Source of the DNA: Larimichthys crocea
Lineage: Eukaryota; Chordata; Actinopteri; Sciaenidae
Assembly (NCBI RefSeq): GCF_000972845.2
Contig: NC_040018.1
Span: 19,551,868 to 19,615,867 of the forward strand
DNA: 64,000 nucleotides
Reading direction: 5' to 3'
The notes beneath the pieces were generated by a model. The model had not been told where the DNA came from and did no database searches. It saw only the letters and a list, made by a program, of their open reading frames with translations. Of the stretch, positions 28,641 to 39,900 are shown one piece after another (within the stretch, counting starts at the first letter, position 1; each line of letters starts with the position of its first letter). The position numbers and the translations under genes were made by a program.

Positions 28641-30775
28641 ACAAAGCACAACACAAAACTGAGGAACTGAGCTTGTCTGTTTTAATTTCAGTGAAATTTG
28701 TTTAACATATTTACATAAAGCTATAGCACAGCATATATATGTATATGAATATATATAGTATAAGTATATATATATATATATAATATATAGCTACTTTTGA
28801 TATATTAGTACTAAGCAATTAGGTGCAGATGATGTCTCGACTGATTATTTTACAAATGCTTATTTAAGTGCAATGATGTAGAGTGCAATTAATTATTCGG
28901 TAGGCTTTACTTATACACCACAGAGTAATATAAATTAAAACAGTGGGGTGTAATGTGTCATAAGCAATGTTAATTAAGTAAATAAATCCAGTGCTGTGAC
29001 TACTGTACTGTTCTATCTGTTAAGCAGGAAAAATATGAACTTGTTTGGTACTGTCTTTGTGGCAGGGCATGAATTCAGCAGAAGGTCTTCAATAGCTCAG
29101 CTACGATCTCTTCAGTACAAGCACACAGATGTGCTGATGCTGGTTTAATGGTTTGTTGTTGGTTTGTTTCAGGGTTGCATCATTTTTCTGCAGTTATGGC
29201 AGCACTTAATGTAAGTCTATTAAAAAAATAACTAGCAGGCAGTATCAGCACTGAGACGTGTTCATGTGTAGTGTGAGTTTTTATGCCAGAGGATGGCAGT
29301 GTAGCACTGCTAGTTTTACAGTGGCATAAAATGTGGGAGAGGATCGATGTATCAAGCGTAAGAATTAAGAACACCCCACAACCATGTGGTGATCTGTGTG
29401 ATGACTTCATACATTTCCTGGCTGATAAGTCACAGTCGCGAATTATATAATAATATATGCACTGTACCCACACAGTCCTTTGACAAAAATAAATGAATGT
29501 AATAGATATGTGATATGCCCCCACTTTGTTTCTTACAAAGACTTTAAAGACATGTGTGTCTCCTACAAGGGCAGGATTGATTACTCACTTGAAAATGAAT
29601 GCCTTAAAGCCTTGCTTTTATTGAGTTAAAGCTTGCCACATTTGTCTCTGCCAGCTTTTGTTGTTCAAACTGAACAAGAGTGAGCACTTACAAATTGAGG
29701 TGGAAGCTCAGGCTACAACTGTTGACACGACATACATCCAAACAGTGAATTATGCATTAAGGCTACCCGTTGACTTTAAATTGAGTCATTATTAAAACAG
29801 AACTATAATAAACAAAGAAACAAGCAGAGGTACATGAAGATAGAATATCAAGAGTCCCAAAGGTTTAAATATATGACTATGACTTTGGGTCATGCTTACA
29901 ACTCATTACATTTCACTTTGTTATTGGCTGTGTTAATCCTCTGGGGGTCTGAGTAATCACCCATGATTGCAAAAGCAATTGATACGGCCTTTGTTCTGAC
30001 CCCACTGGGTTAAAGTTTGTACACACCCTATGAAAATCACAGATTTCTGCACCACACGCAATATAAAAAAATGATGGCTGTTTGATTAATTGTTGTTGAG
30101 CTACCGTCTTTTACAGTGTATTGCCTTACTTATGGAAAAGGCAAATCTTGGTTGAATTTATACATTTTGCTGTTTTTTTACATGTCAGATGAACATCTCA
30201 ACATATTTTTAATCAAAATCAAATATCCAGTTCAATATAGTGACAAAAATGTTAAATTATCATCAATCACTCTTGCACAAATGCAAATTCAGAGTAAACA
30301 GAGTGATGTGCCTACTGTCAAATTAAAATGCCCTCACATGACATGTGAAACACGTTAACAATCAAAATTTTAATTAGTGAAAGAAAAATCTGTCCAAGAG
30401 AGACTCTCATGGAAACAACTGCTATAAACCATGTAATCATGTTGTACATCACGATCTTGTAATCATGATGTAAATCATGTTGCTGTTTTTTTTTATTCCC
30501 AAACATGAGCAACCAGAGATTACTGATCCATGACTTAAGTAGATTTGTCACACAGCAGCAGTTTATGATAACAGGCGATGATTTGGATGACATTACAGCA
30601 ATAAAACATCCAGATGGCCAATATCAGTCTCTCTGATGTGAGAAAATAAAACCATCAATATTATAAATCCCATTCAAACTACTCAAGATGCGGAAATCTA
30701 TAAGCTGACTGTCTGTGGTGTCTGCTCATTGCTTTTATTTAACCCCACAATTTGTTCTGTATCATTCTTCATGCT

Positions 30776-30839
30776 GAATATAATATAATATAATATAATA
30801 TAATATAATAAAGATAATATAATATAATATAATATAATA
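30776..30839. repeat. (TAATA)n pentanucleotide microsatellite
   Basis: About 12 TAATA units with one interruption (AAAGA) in the middle. Confidence 0.95.
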
Positions 30840-33136
30840 CCTTTTTTTCATATGGTCTGTTGTATTGTTTTGATTAAAATTCTTTCATAGTCTTACCCAT
30901 CTCCACTGGCTACTATACAAGTTACAGCAGAGAGTTTAGTGTCTCAAATGAGCATCTAGAAATACCAATTTGCTCTATGGCTTGAAACTTTGGTGATTGT
31001 TGGATACAATCCAATCTATAATGAATATACTACCTATTAAGGGCATCTGCTTAAAGTTAATTTTTGTGAAATCCACAAATCAATTGCCACAAAGATTAAA
31101 GTCTTAACTCAGCTTAGCTTCCTCCTCTCTGGTGTAATTGATATAGATTTACTTGTGGAAATAAATTATAGCATGAATTCACTCCAGTCTAGGAAAAAAA
31201 GAATCAACCAATCAATCAATCAATAAAATCATATCTGTGCAGGAATAACATTTTATTTTCCTGCAATTAGAATTTGTAATGGTCCTCCCCTTGGCCTAAC
31301 CCTTGAGTCTTCTGTAAATTTAGAGATGCAAAGCATTTCATTTGTGTAGGTCAAGAAAACAAAGGATAACTAAATCTGAGCTTACAAGGGAATGAAGCAT
31401 TTACAGTATATGAGCAAACATTCAGAGTAAACAGAGAGTGCATGCTAAATTAAATCTCTCATTACCCCAGGAGTGAGGAAGCAGATGTCACAGGAGATCA
31501 GCACGCTCAAATTGTGTGGAGACATTGCCTTCCTCAGCAGTTAACACTCTACAACATGTTTGGATCTGCAATTTTATTAGAGGACAGTTATATTCACCCA
31601 CTCACGCACACATTGTATCAACACATGGAGCTGCACTGTGCAATAGATTAACATGCAGTTGCCTGACATTTCAAATTAATTAATAAAAGACACAGTGTCT
31701 GTGTTCTTAGATAAAATTCCTCTCAGCATTTAAATACAGACTGTCACATTTGTGCATCTGTGCTATCAGGAAAGAATAATAACTGACTCATTACTACACA
31801 ATTCATGTCCTGAATTTTAGCTCTTAAAATGTGTTTTTATTGCAAAGATGCCCTGGTCTTTGAATCAAAGGGAACATTTTAACCAAATGGGAGACTGAAG
31901 AATACAATAATGTTACGATAAGTTAGTCACTGTCCTCCTCAAAGTTTTGAACTCAAGTTTTAATGCCTCTTTTCAGGAGTTAAAATTTCCATAATTGAGC
32001 GGGCTTATTTTTCAAATTGCACCCAATTTTCCAGCCTACTAACCTACTTAGGGACAATGTCCTGCACCTGAAAGTTCCAGGATCTCAGGGCTATTGTTTG
32101 GCAAAATAATAAAACTGTGTGTTTATGGAGGAGTGTCCTCCACTGAAAGAGCCTTAGATTGTTATTTAAGAAAACAACTCTGAACAAAGACCTATTTAGA
32201 CTTTCTCTGTTTTGCAAATTTATTGGGAGCATATACTAAAAATGTGTATATTACAATAAACATATTAACTAATTTTGAGTGGTTGTGATGACATTTGAAT
32301 CAATAAGGATAGAATATGAGGTAATTATTAATTACCTCTTTATAACACAATACAGTTCAACAGCATCACAACCTACAGCCTCCACAATAACCATAAAGCT
32401 GAATCAACAAAAACTGAACATGACAGCCTCCATGCAGGGAAGATTTATTGCAGGACTGTTGCTATTAAACTACATTAGTTTTAGCTTGGTGTACCTAATA
32501 ACCTGGCAACTATCTCTGTTCATTACTTTGTGTGTGTTCTCTTTACTCTATAGAGTGTAATGTTTTTTTCTCAGTCACTTATTGGGCCAAAATTGTGGAG
32601 TTAACTAGATCTACACCAATCAACTCTCACATATCTTACATGAATAGTGAATTATAGTCTGTGTTTCTTGCCACCACTCACTACTTTGGGAAGGGGGCAT
32701 ATTCCTCACCTTGAAAATGACATAAAACAACAGATAAGGCATTGTGGGAGAGATACTGAAATAGCCTAACCATTACCTACAAAAGCTTAGCCCAAGGCAA
32801 AGAATGGGCCATCTCACTTCACCACTAGCCTATTGATCGAGAGTGCAGACCATCCCTTTATGCAAAGGACACAAAACATACATAAGATAAAAATCGATTT
32901 CATGTCGAAATATTCAGAAAACTGAAAATGTGATTTATATAAGCTGCCTACATAAGTGTTATTTTGGAAAATGCCCTTAGCACAAAGGCGAAAAAAAATC
33001 ATACTCATGCTGAACAAGCAGCTGTTAGTGCTGAACCTATAAATAAAGACTGTGGAGGTCACATGTACCAGATCCCTCTACTTGATATGAAAGTTTTCAT
33101 ACTGTGAAGCCTGGACCAACACATAGCTTACAGAAA

Positions 33137-33182
33137 CTCTCTCTCTCTCTCTCCCCCTCTCTCTCTCTCTCTCTCTCTCTCC
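33137..33182. repeat. (CT)n microsatellite
   Basis: About 22 CT units with a CCCC interruption, 0.4 kb beyond the nmb 3' end. Confidence 0.95.
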
Positions 33183-33575
33183 ACAGGTGGTGTACAAGAT
33201 GACATAATAAGTCAGTTTTTTAGACGAGATTAATTAAGACTTTTGCATTCTCCATATTAAACATTATTTATAGCAGAAGCCCTGTGATGAGGCAATGAGT
33301 AAGAGATTCACTGGAATGAATGTTTGTTGACAGCGAGTCAAAGAATTTCAGGAAATCATACCGTGATCTAATTTATTTGCCAAAGTCACAGCAATGCAAA
33401 TAAGTACTGTATTTAATATAAATAACTTTAGACGACAAAACAACATGAAATATCATCATCAAAACAAACTGAAAAACTTTACTTGTATTGAAAATGAAAC
33501 ATGAGCTGTATACTAAGTATGATAGTTACAGTTAATTACAATCATGATGAGCAAGAGACTGTAGACTGTGTCTAA

Positions 33576-33585
33576 TTTATTTATT
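33576..33585 (-). terminator. nmb poly(A) signal
   Basis: Two overlapping AATAAA hexamers on the minus strand, 63-72 bp past the nmb stop codon. This gives a very short 3' UTR, plausible for a peptide hormone gene. Confidence 0.65.
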
Positions 33586-33647
33586 ATATAACCCATTATA
33601 CCAGATGACCTCGGATCCATCTTAATGCGTGCCAGACTTCCATCCCT

Positions 33648-34486
33648 TCACTTTCTGCTTCGGATGTAACTTTCTAAAATCTTCATCAACAAGTCCGCCT
33701 CCTGAAACAGAGATAACACCATGTAAGTTGTTGAGGATTTTTGGAGAAAGAAAAGAAAAGAAAAGAAAAGAAAAGAAAAGAAAAGAAGAAACGTTTGGAC
33801 AGTGAGGGTGCTCACCTGATTTTTCGAGCGGCTCTCTTGTGTATCCACCTGCGCTTGCAACGCCACCCGCAGGAACTCTGGGAGAAGCTCCCCGAGAGAG
33901 CTCTGTTCCGCAGGCACGGTGACTTCCAGCGCATCGGTGCCCTGCCCTTCAGCCGGAGGCAGCAGGAAGGTATCCATCACGCTCTTCTTACCCATGAAAT
34001 GTCCTGCCAAATTAGAGAAAACGCTCGTTTATATGGACTTCAATTGAGTGAGACCTGAAGGAGAGAAAAAATTTACGCACACGGCAAAATATATCATGGT
34101 TAGAAGCAGATATTGCCATCATATATATATATATATATATATAATATATATATATAATAGATATATATATATATATATATATATATAGATATAGTGCATG
34201 ACAATGTAGAAAATATAATATTTTAATAAACAAAAGTAATAAATTAGATTATTTAGATTCCATCCAATCCAAACATGACTGATTGGTCCATAGTCATTAG
34301 ATCCAGAAGATGATTCTTACCTGTAGCCCAAAGATTGCCTCTTGGGTTCACCTTGATTTTTGCAACTTTATTCCTAAGCTCAGTCAGGTCGAAACTGACT
34401 GCAGCGGTAAAAGATATGAACGAAAAGAAGACAAGATAAGTAAATAAGCCACACTGGCAAACATTGTTCAGTGAAAACCCTTTCAT
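33648..34486 (-). CDS. nmb: Neuromedin B precursor
   Basis: Joined exons on the minus strand: 34321-34486, 33816-34003, 33648-33701, giving 408 nt and 135 aa. Residues 1 to about 30 form a hydrophobic signal peptide. The mature decapeptide GNLWATGHFM is at 50-59, followed by G60 as amide donor and K61-K62 as cleavage site. R49 provides the single-basic cut before it, and an N-terminally extended form starting near S31 is possible, as in mammalian neuromedin B-32. Intron 1 splits the codon of G56, inside the peptide. The bombesin-family peptide acts on the receptor NMBR in brain and gut. The start at 34486 (G at -3) is preferred over the in-frame ATG at 34549 because a TATA box at 34571-34578 places transcription start close to 34548. 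The C-terminal propeptide is not conserved enough to assign a role. Confidence 0.95.
33747..33788. repeat. (AAAAG)n microsatellite inside nmb intron 2
   Basis: About eight AAAAG units; on the nmb strand this reads CTTTT. Intron 2 is only 114 bp (33702-33815), so the repeat makes up more than a third of it and doubles as a polypyrimidine tract. Confidence 0.95.
34121..34192. repeat. (AT)n microsatellite in nmb intron 1
   Basis: An interrupted AT run of about 72 bp inside the 317-bp first intron, able to form hairpins. Confidence 0.95.
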
Positions 34487-34570
34487 CTCAACGCGGAGAG
34501 GCGAGCTGTCCTCCAGGGCGCAAATTTCCAAGTGTCTCCTGTTGGTCATAGATTGCGCATACGCACCCTG

Positions 34571-34578
34571 CTTTTATA
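34571..34578 (-). promoter_or_regulatory. TATA box of nmb
   Basis: Reading the minus strand gives CCTATAAAAG, a strong TATA element. Initiation about 30 bp downstream falls near 34548, leaving about 60 nt of 5' UTR before the ATG at 34486. This position decides between the two in-frame start codons. Confidence 0.75.
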
Positions 34579-34579
34579 G

Positions 34580-36610
34580 GCTCTCCTGTGCTGGGTGGGC
34601 TCTGTTTATGTTGCGTGTACTTTTTACTCGCCGAGCTGCGTAAATCGAAATGCACTCAGTCATTGACGAGGTCTCACTGTGCCGCGCCTCTGGCTGTGCG
34701 TCTTTTACGCACAGCACCATTCATCTTTACTTAAAGGCAGGTGTTTGTTTGTCAGCCACCCAACCTGATGAGCAGCAATATATCAATGTTCAGTGGGGGC
34801 TACTTGCTTTCGGGTTGATTTTATTTCCCCTGGTTAGAGGTTGAAATGGTTTTTAGAGGTTTTGGAAAGGTGAATACATGATATGGATGGAAATACTGTG
34901 CACAAACACCAGTGTATTTATATTTCTTCTCTAATACACTCATAATGTTCTTACAGTTTATGCCAAATATTATATACCACAACATACAACAGTATACTTA
35001 TTATTGCCACCAGTAATAGGAGCTCTATAAACTGGACACTGAAATAATTTCTTGGAGGTTGTCCACTATTGGTGTGAATTGTGTGATCAGGTCCACAAAA
35101 TGGCAGATAGCTAATACTTCCTTCTAAGATAAGAAGGTCCTTTCACCCCTCCCGCTCTGTTGGCCAGGCTCGGCCCCTTTACAATGTGCAACATGACATT
35201 TGGCCAGTTGCAGCATGCTGCTGTGATCACCATCAGTCCTCTGAGGACAGGAGAACCTGCTGATTCTCTCAGCTAATTTAGAGCTGATAAGACAGACGGC
35301 CTCTTTGTCACTTCAGGGTGCTAAAGTTGCAAGTTAGTGGAGTAGCTGAATTTTGCATCTTGCTCTTTTCATAACCTTTGGTATTCACGCACACATATTT
35401 GTTATTTCAGGCATTCTGTACAGCTGAATGTCAGTCCAATTAGAAGATCATCTGACCATCACAGCATCACTCTCACCAAGTTCACAGATTAGATAAATGG
35501 AGACAGCCATGGTTTTAAGCAACACTGCAATTTCTTTCGTGATGGATATATTTGCATCTCAGGCTTAAAACAACTGATTCATAAATCAAGGGCTACAATT
35601 ATACCACAATACTTGGTTCCTCTGTTCCCCAAGGGCATCACCAAAATGATAAAGTGATTGTAGAAGCACCTTCTACAATGTTGTACCAATACCAAAACTA
35701 CACGTTAACCTAAAATACAGTTAAGTTTTAAAAGGGACTGATTTAAGTCTGATCTGTTTACATTGCTAATCCCCATGTGATTTCACGTTTAATCGTGATC
35801 ATATAAGCACATTTGTGACAAAGTGGATTGCAGTGGTAAGATCACCACCTAACACATCAAACGGTCAAGGTCTTTGGGGTCTAATGATGACGGCAGCCAA
35901 ATGCGTTCAATTTAAGACAAAGTACCTCAATAGAGTTTCAAGTGGATCCATATTAAGATTATATGTTGATCCATACTGCTGTATGATTACATGCCGGTGT
36001 TGGATAACCCCTGCTGAGTCCACCCTGATTGAAAGAACACTTATGTGTGCTCACATTGTGTAAGTAAAGAGAACAGCAACAAGGTTAATGCTCAAAGCAC
36101 TAATGAAGAGCTCAGCCCACAGAGAAAGAGGCCGTGCCCGTGCCCCACTCCACTGACCTTTATATGAAACTTATCAAACAAGCCACACCACCATTTAATT
36201 TGCAGGAAAACGTAAGCAACAAATTATTTCAGGCACAGCAAATTGACCTTAAATTTGACTACGGTTGATGTCTTATAAATGTGATTGCATTTAGCTTAAT
36301 TCACTATTTCTCTATAAAAGAATTACTCAACATTAGTAATAATGCTTTAAATGGAGATACTGTTCATCACTCACTAAAACAAATACTGTTTGTTTCTGTA
36401 TACTAATAAAACAGATGTAGACACAATAATCAGTCCACTTGAGATGTCTTCTACATTTTCAGATCAGAACAGCTCTGTCACATAAGAAAAGCGTATTTAA
36501 TTCCACCACTGCCTGGTAGACATCATTTACTTGCCTGTTAATGTTGAGCAGGAGCCAGAAGAAAATAAGACAAAGAATTGAAATAATCCATAGTGGATGG
36601 TAACCAGATT
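34580..36610. other. Spacer between nmb and sec11a
   Basis: No gene is visible. The first 150 bp next to nmb are relatively CpG-rich and may carry nmb control sites. The rest is AT-rich unique-looking sequence. Confidence 0.5.
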
Positions 36611-36615
36611 TCATA

Positions 36616-36621
36616 TTTAAT
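36616..36621 (-). terminator. Candidate sec11a poly(A) signal (ATTAAA)
   Basis: ATTAAA on the minus strand about 355 bp beyond the sec11a stop. I found no canonical AATAAA nearer on this strand, so this common variant is the best candidate. Confidence 0.4.
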
Positions 36622-36974
36622 ATCATTCATATTCAGTTGTCATAAAATACTTCACACATCTTTTTCAAAGACAATGAATTAACAGGAAAAGAAACAAGAC
36701 TGAATTTATCTCGACGAATGCTGTTTCACATTCTGAGCATTACAAATAAAGATCAATTTCAAACTAAACCTGGCCTAGTTCCCTCACAAAAATATTTTAA
36801 AGCTCGGATTTTTCAAATGTAAACACCCTATCCACATTTCTACAAAATGTTCAAACAAATGGTACAAAAGAGCCAGTTGGGTTTGACAAAGTCTAACTTA
36901 ATTCTGTTTTGAAAGGCATGACTGAGGTTTCCTGGACATAGTTTATCCTCCTTGAGTCCTGAAGTTTGGGGACC

Positions 36975-39900
36975 TCACTCCCGATGGACCAACACAAAGA
37001 GACCCAGCATGAAGAGAACAGCATACTGCAAAATGAAAACACAGGAGATTTAAGAAGTTAGACAGTCACACTAAACATTTTGAGGATTAAAAACTAAGTA
37101 AATCTTGTCAGCTGTGACTAGGTGCGATGGGCTTGGTCAACTTACTTTGAACTTGGGGTAATCGTTCATGAGAATGGTGACAATTCCAATGTATGGCACA
37201 AACCTGGAGATGATAAAAATGTGTAAAGTTAAGAAATTTCATAGGTGCATTATGTCAGTTTGTAACTGATAACATACTCTATGGTACACAAAAGGTCTAC
37301 AACTAAGTCAGTTTTGTAACATTGTCACTGGTGTCAAGTTCTGCCACGACATGAATTTTGCAATATCGTCATCAACGTAATAGATGTTTAAGCGTAAGAT
37401 TAATGTGTTTTACTGTGGCTGTGATGTCAAAGCAAGGTATCAAGTATCGTTTTTAATGCTAGTCAAATCAAATCGGATTTTATTTGTATAGCCCAAAGTC
37501 ACAAAGTACATTTGCCTCGAAGGGCTTTACAATCTGTGTAGGGAGTGACACCCTCTGTCCTTAGACCCTCAGTTCGAGTGAGGAAAAACTTGCCCACAAA
37601 AACCCTTTAACAGGGAAAAAATGTGGAAGACACCTCAGGAAGAGCCACAGAGGAGGGATCCCTCTCCCAGGATGGATAGACGAGCAATAGATGTCACGTG
37701 TACAGAACAAATCAACACAAACATACTGTACAATTACAATGAATGATAAAATGATTACAGTAGCAGTGGAACCTGTGATAGAGGTAGAGAGACACAGATG
37801 CACAGCGGCAGCAAATCATTAACTAACTATAAACTGTAATGGAGATATGGTAGCAATAATGACAGTAGTAATATGTGTAGTGGACGTCGCTAGTGTTGTA
37901 TCCAAGTTTAAAATTTTGGTATCATGACAACCTTAGTGGAAGGTACAAGCAAAACATGCAGATTTCCTGGTTGTTGGCTGCAAGAACCAGCACAAAAGTC
38001 ATTTGGTGAGAGTAGATGAAGAAAGACCAAGGGATTAACTCATTTTTTTAATGGAAATGTCCCAAAAACAACAATTTTTGTGCCTACGCAAACCATTTGT
38101 TTACTGACTGATTTTCTCAACTAGGGCTAGTACAAAGCAGGATTTGCTTCAACACTCAAGTTCAAGGAGGGATCTATACTGACTTCCAAATGAATTCAGG
38201 ATTTTAGGACCTGCGCAAACCTTTTGTAATTGAGTGGTTTGCAGTTTTAATATTTAATATTCAGGGAGAGTCAAGAGAAATTGTGTGAACATTAAGACGT
38301 GTGTATGTCTGTGCCTGTGTCTAAGTGTGTCACCAGGGGGAAACGCTTGTTATCGGGTTTGTTTGTGAAAGAGAGGGGGCAAGTAGGAAGCCCTTATTTT
38401 CAACTGACGGCTATCTTTTGTCCAGTTTTGCTGTAATTTGGCATCATGCAGAGAACTTTGTCCAGTAAAGGTGTTTTTTTTTTTTTGTCCGGAGGGCAGT
38501 TACAGAGTAGTTTTGGTCTGAACAGGTTATGCTGGACAGACCCTTCACTATCCCTCATGTATATCTGGAAAAGCACAGATGAGGATGATGAATTCTCTGA
38601 TGAAAACTCTTCTCTTGTTCAATTATAAATTAACTAGTGAAGATAACAGAACAACCCAAATCCCGAGATCTTAAACAGCAAAGATGTGATTGTGCTGCTG
38701 TTTTAATATGGCCTTCATATGTTTCCAACCAAAGACAAACTGGGCCTTGTACTCAATCCCATCCCATTAGATTGTACAAGTGTTAAGTTTATTGTGTCCC
38801 ATCATCTGCAGAAAAGCCTTGGAGACACATATTGTTTTGTCTTTCCAATAAAGACTATTGAATTTATTACAGATTCTCTATTCTGGTTTGAATATTCCAC
38901 TTGTGAGGTGATGATGCTTTAAAGTAATATTGTGTAACATTCCTACTATAAAATAACAGATTTTAAATCATTTTGATGCTACACTGACTTGTAATCGGGT
39001 GAATGGAGCCCCTGCCATGCCTACTCTGCGCCCTGTACGCCTGTTTCTGTACTATGTAATTTTGAAGAAGTATGACACACTTTACAACACTACATCACAC
39101 ACTACCACCAATTTCACTGATTTATGTGATTTATGTGATAATATTTCAGACAGAAAATGTTCTTTGGTTTTCCTACTGATGCTGTGATGGACATGGACAT
39201 TAAGTGAACTGCTGTGAACTGTACATGCTGTTAGCTAATGTTAGGTCAGTTAACTTATAAGCCAGGCTGCCTGGGCTGTGAGCTTGGAGCACCGGGGGGA
39301 GTGTTAGTGTTTGTACCAAAGGCGTTTTGGACCACTGAAAAGAAAAGGTTTTCAGGCCCGGGTACAGGGGAATGCTCACGGGGAGCAGAGCTAGTGTCAT
39401 GCCATAAATGGAGATGGGCAAGTGGGCAATGTAACCTGCCTCTGCAGACATAGCAGAGATTTAGAGACCTAAGAGTATGTTGATGTAGGAAGCTAAGAAA
39501 AGAAAAGGAGCAAAAGACCAAGCAAGAAGCTGTGGGATATGAATAAATCTGGGGCTGAGTTTTGTGAAATAAAAGGGTTACTCCTAAACCCCACTGGACA
39601 CATCTCTGGAGCGTTGCGTACGCGCCACGATTTTGGTCCACCTGCAGGCGACTTTGTTCTTCCAAACATGCTTCTACCTGTGTAAATACGCTATGTAGTT
39701 AATTAGTTTCGATTTTGTCTGTTTTTACAACCAGCAGTTTGCTGGGGTATTTTATTTTGAAAATCCACCGGATTCTCTTTTTTGTGGTTTTTCTGTGCCT
39801 GGCCTCCTCCTGATCGACGTGGTCTGTGTAAACAGACGCGTGCTGCTCATGTGAAGCGTCAAAAATAGAACAGGCGCATAATTCACACGTAGCCGAGCGT

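Larger units (their letters stand above)
28640..33560. other. Intergenic stretch between tspan3 and nmb
   Basis: No coding exon is recognisable. It contains AT-rich microsatellites (about 28733-28795), a TAATA repeat (30776-30839), a CT tract (33137-33182) and, near 32360-32520, a fragment resembling a fish repeat with the phrase TTGGTGTACCTAATAA. The remaining sequence is AT-rich and featureless to the eye. Confidence 0.55.

Noticed and set aside
34486..34549. Upstream in-frame ATG for neuromedin B
   Set aside because: It has T at -3, adds a polar segment before the signal peptide, and lies at or before the start site predicted from the TATA box.
39255..39665. 136-codon open frame on the minus strand
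   Set aside because: It lies inside sec11a intron 4, has no recognisable domain, and no exon phases connect it to a gene; the region looks repeat-derived.
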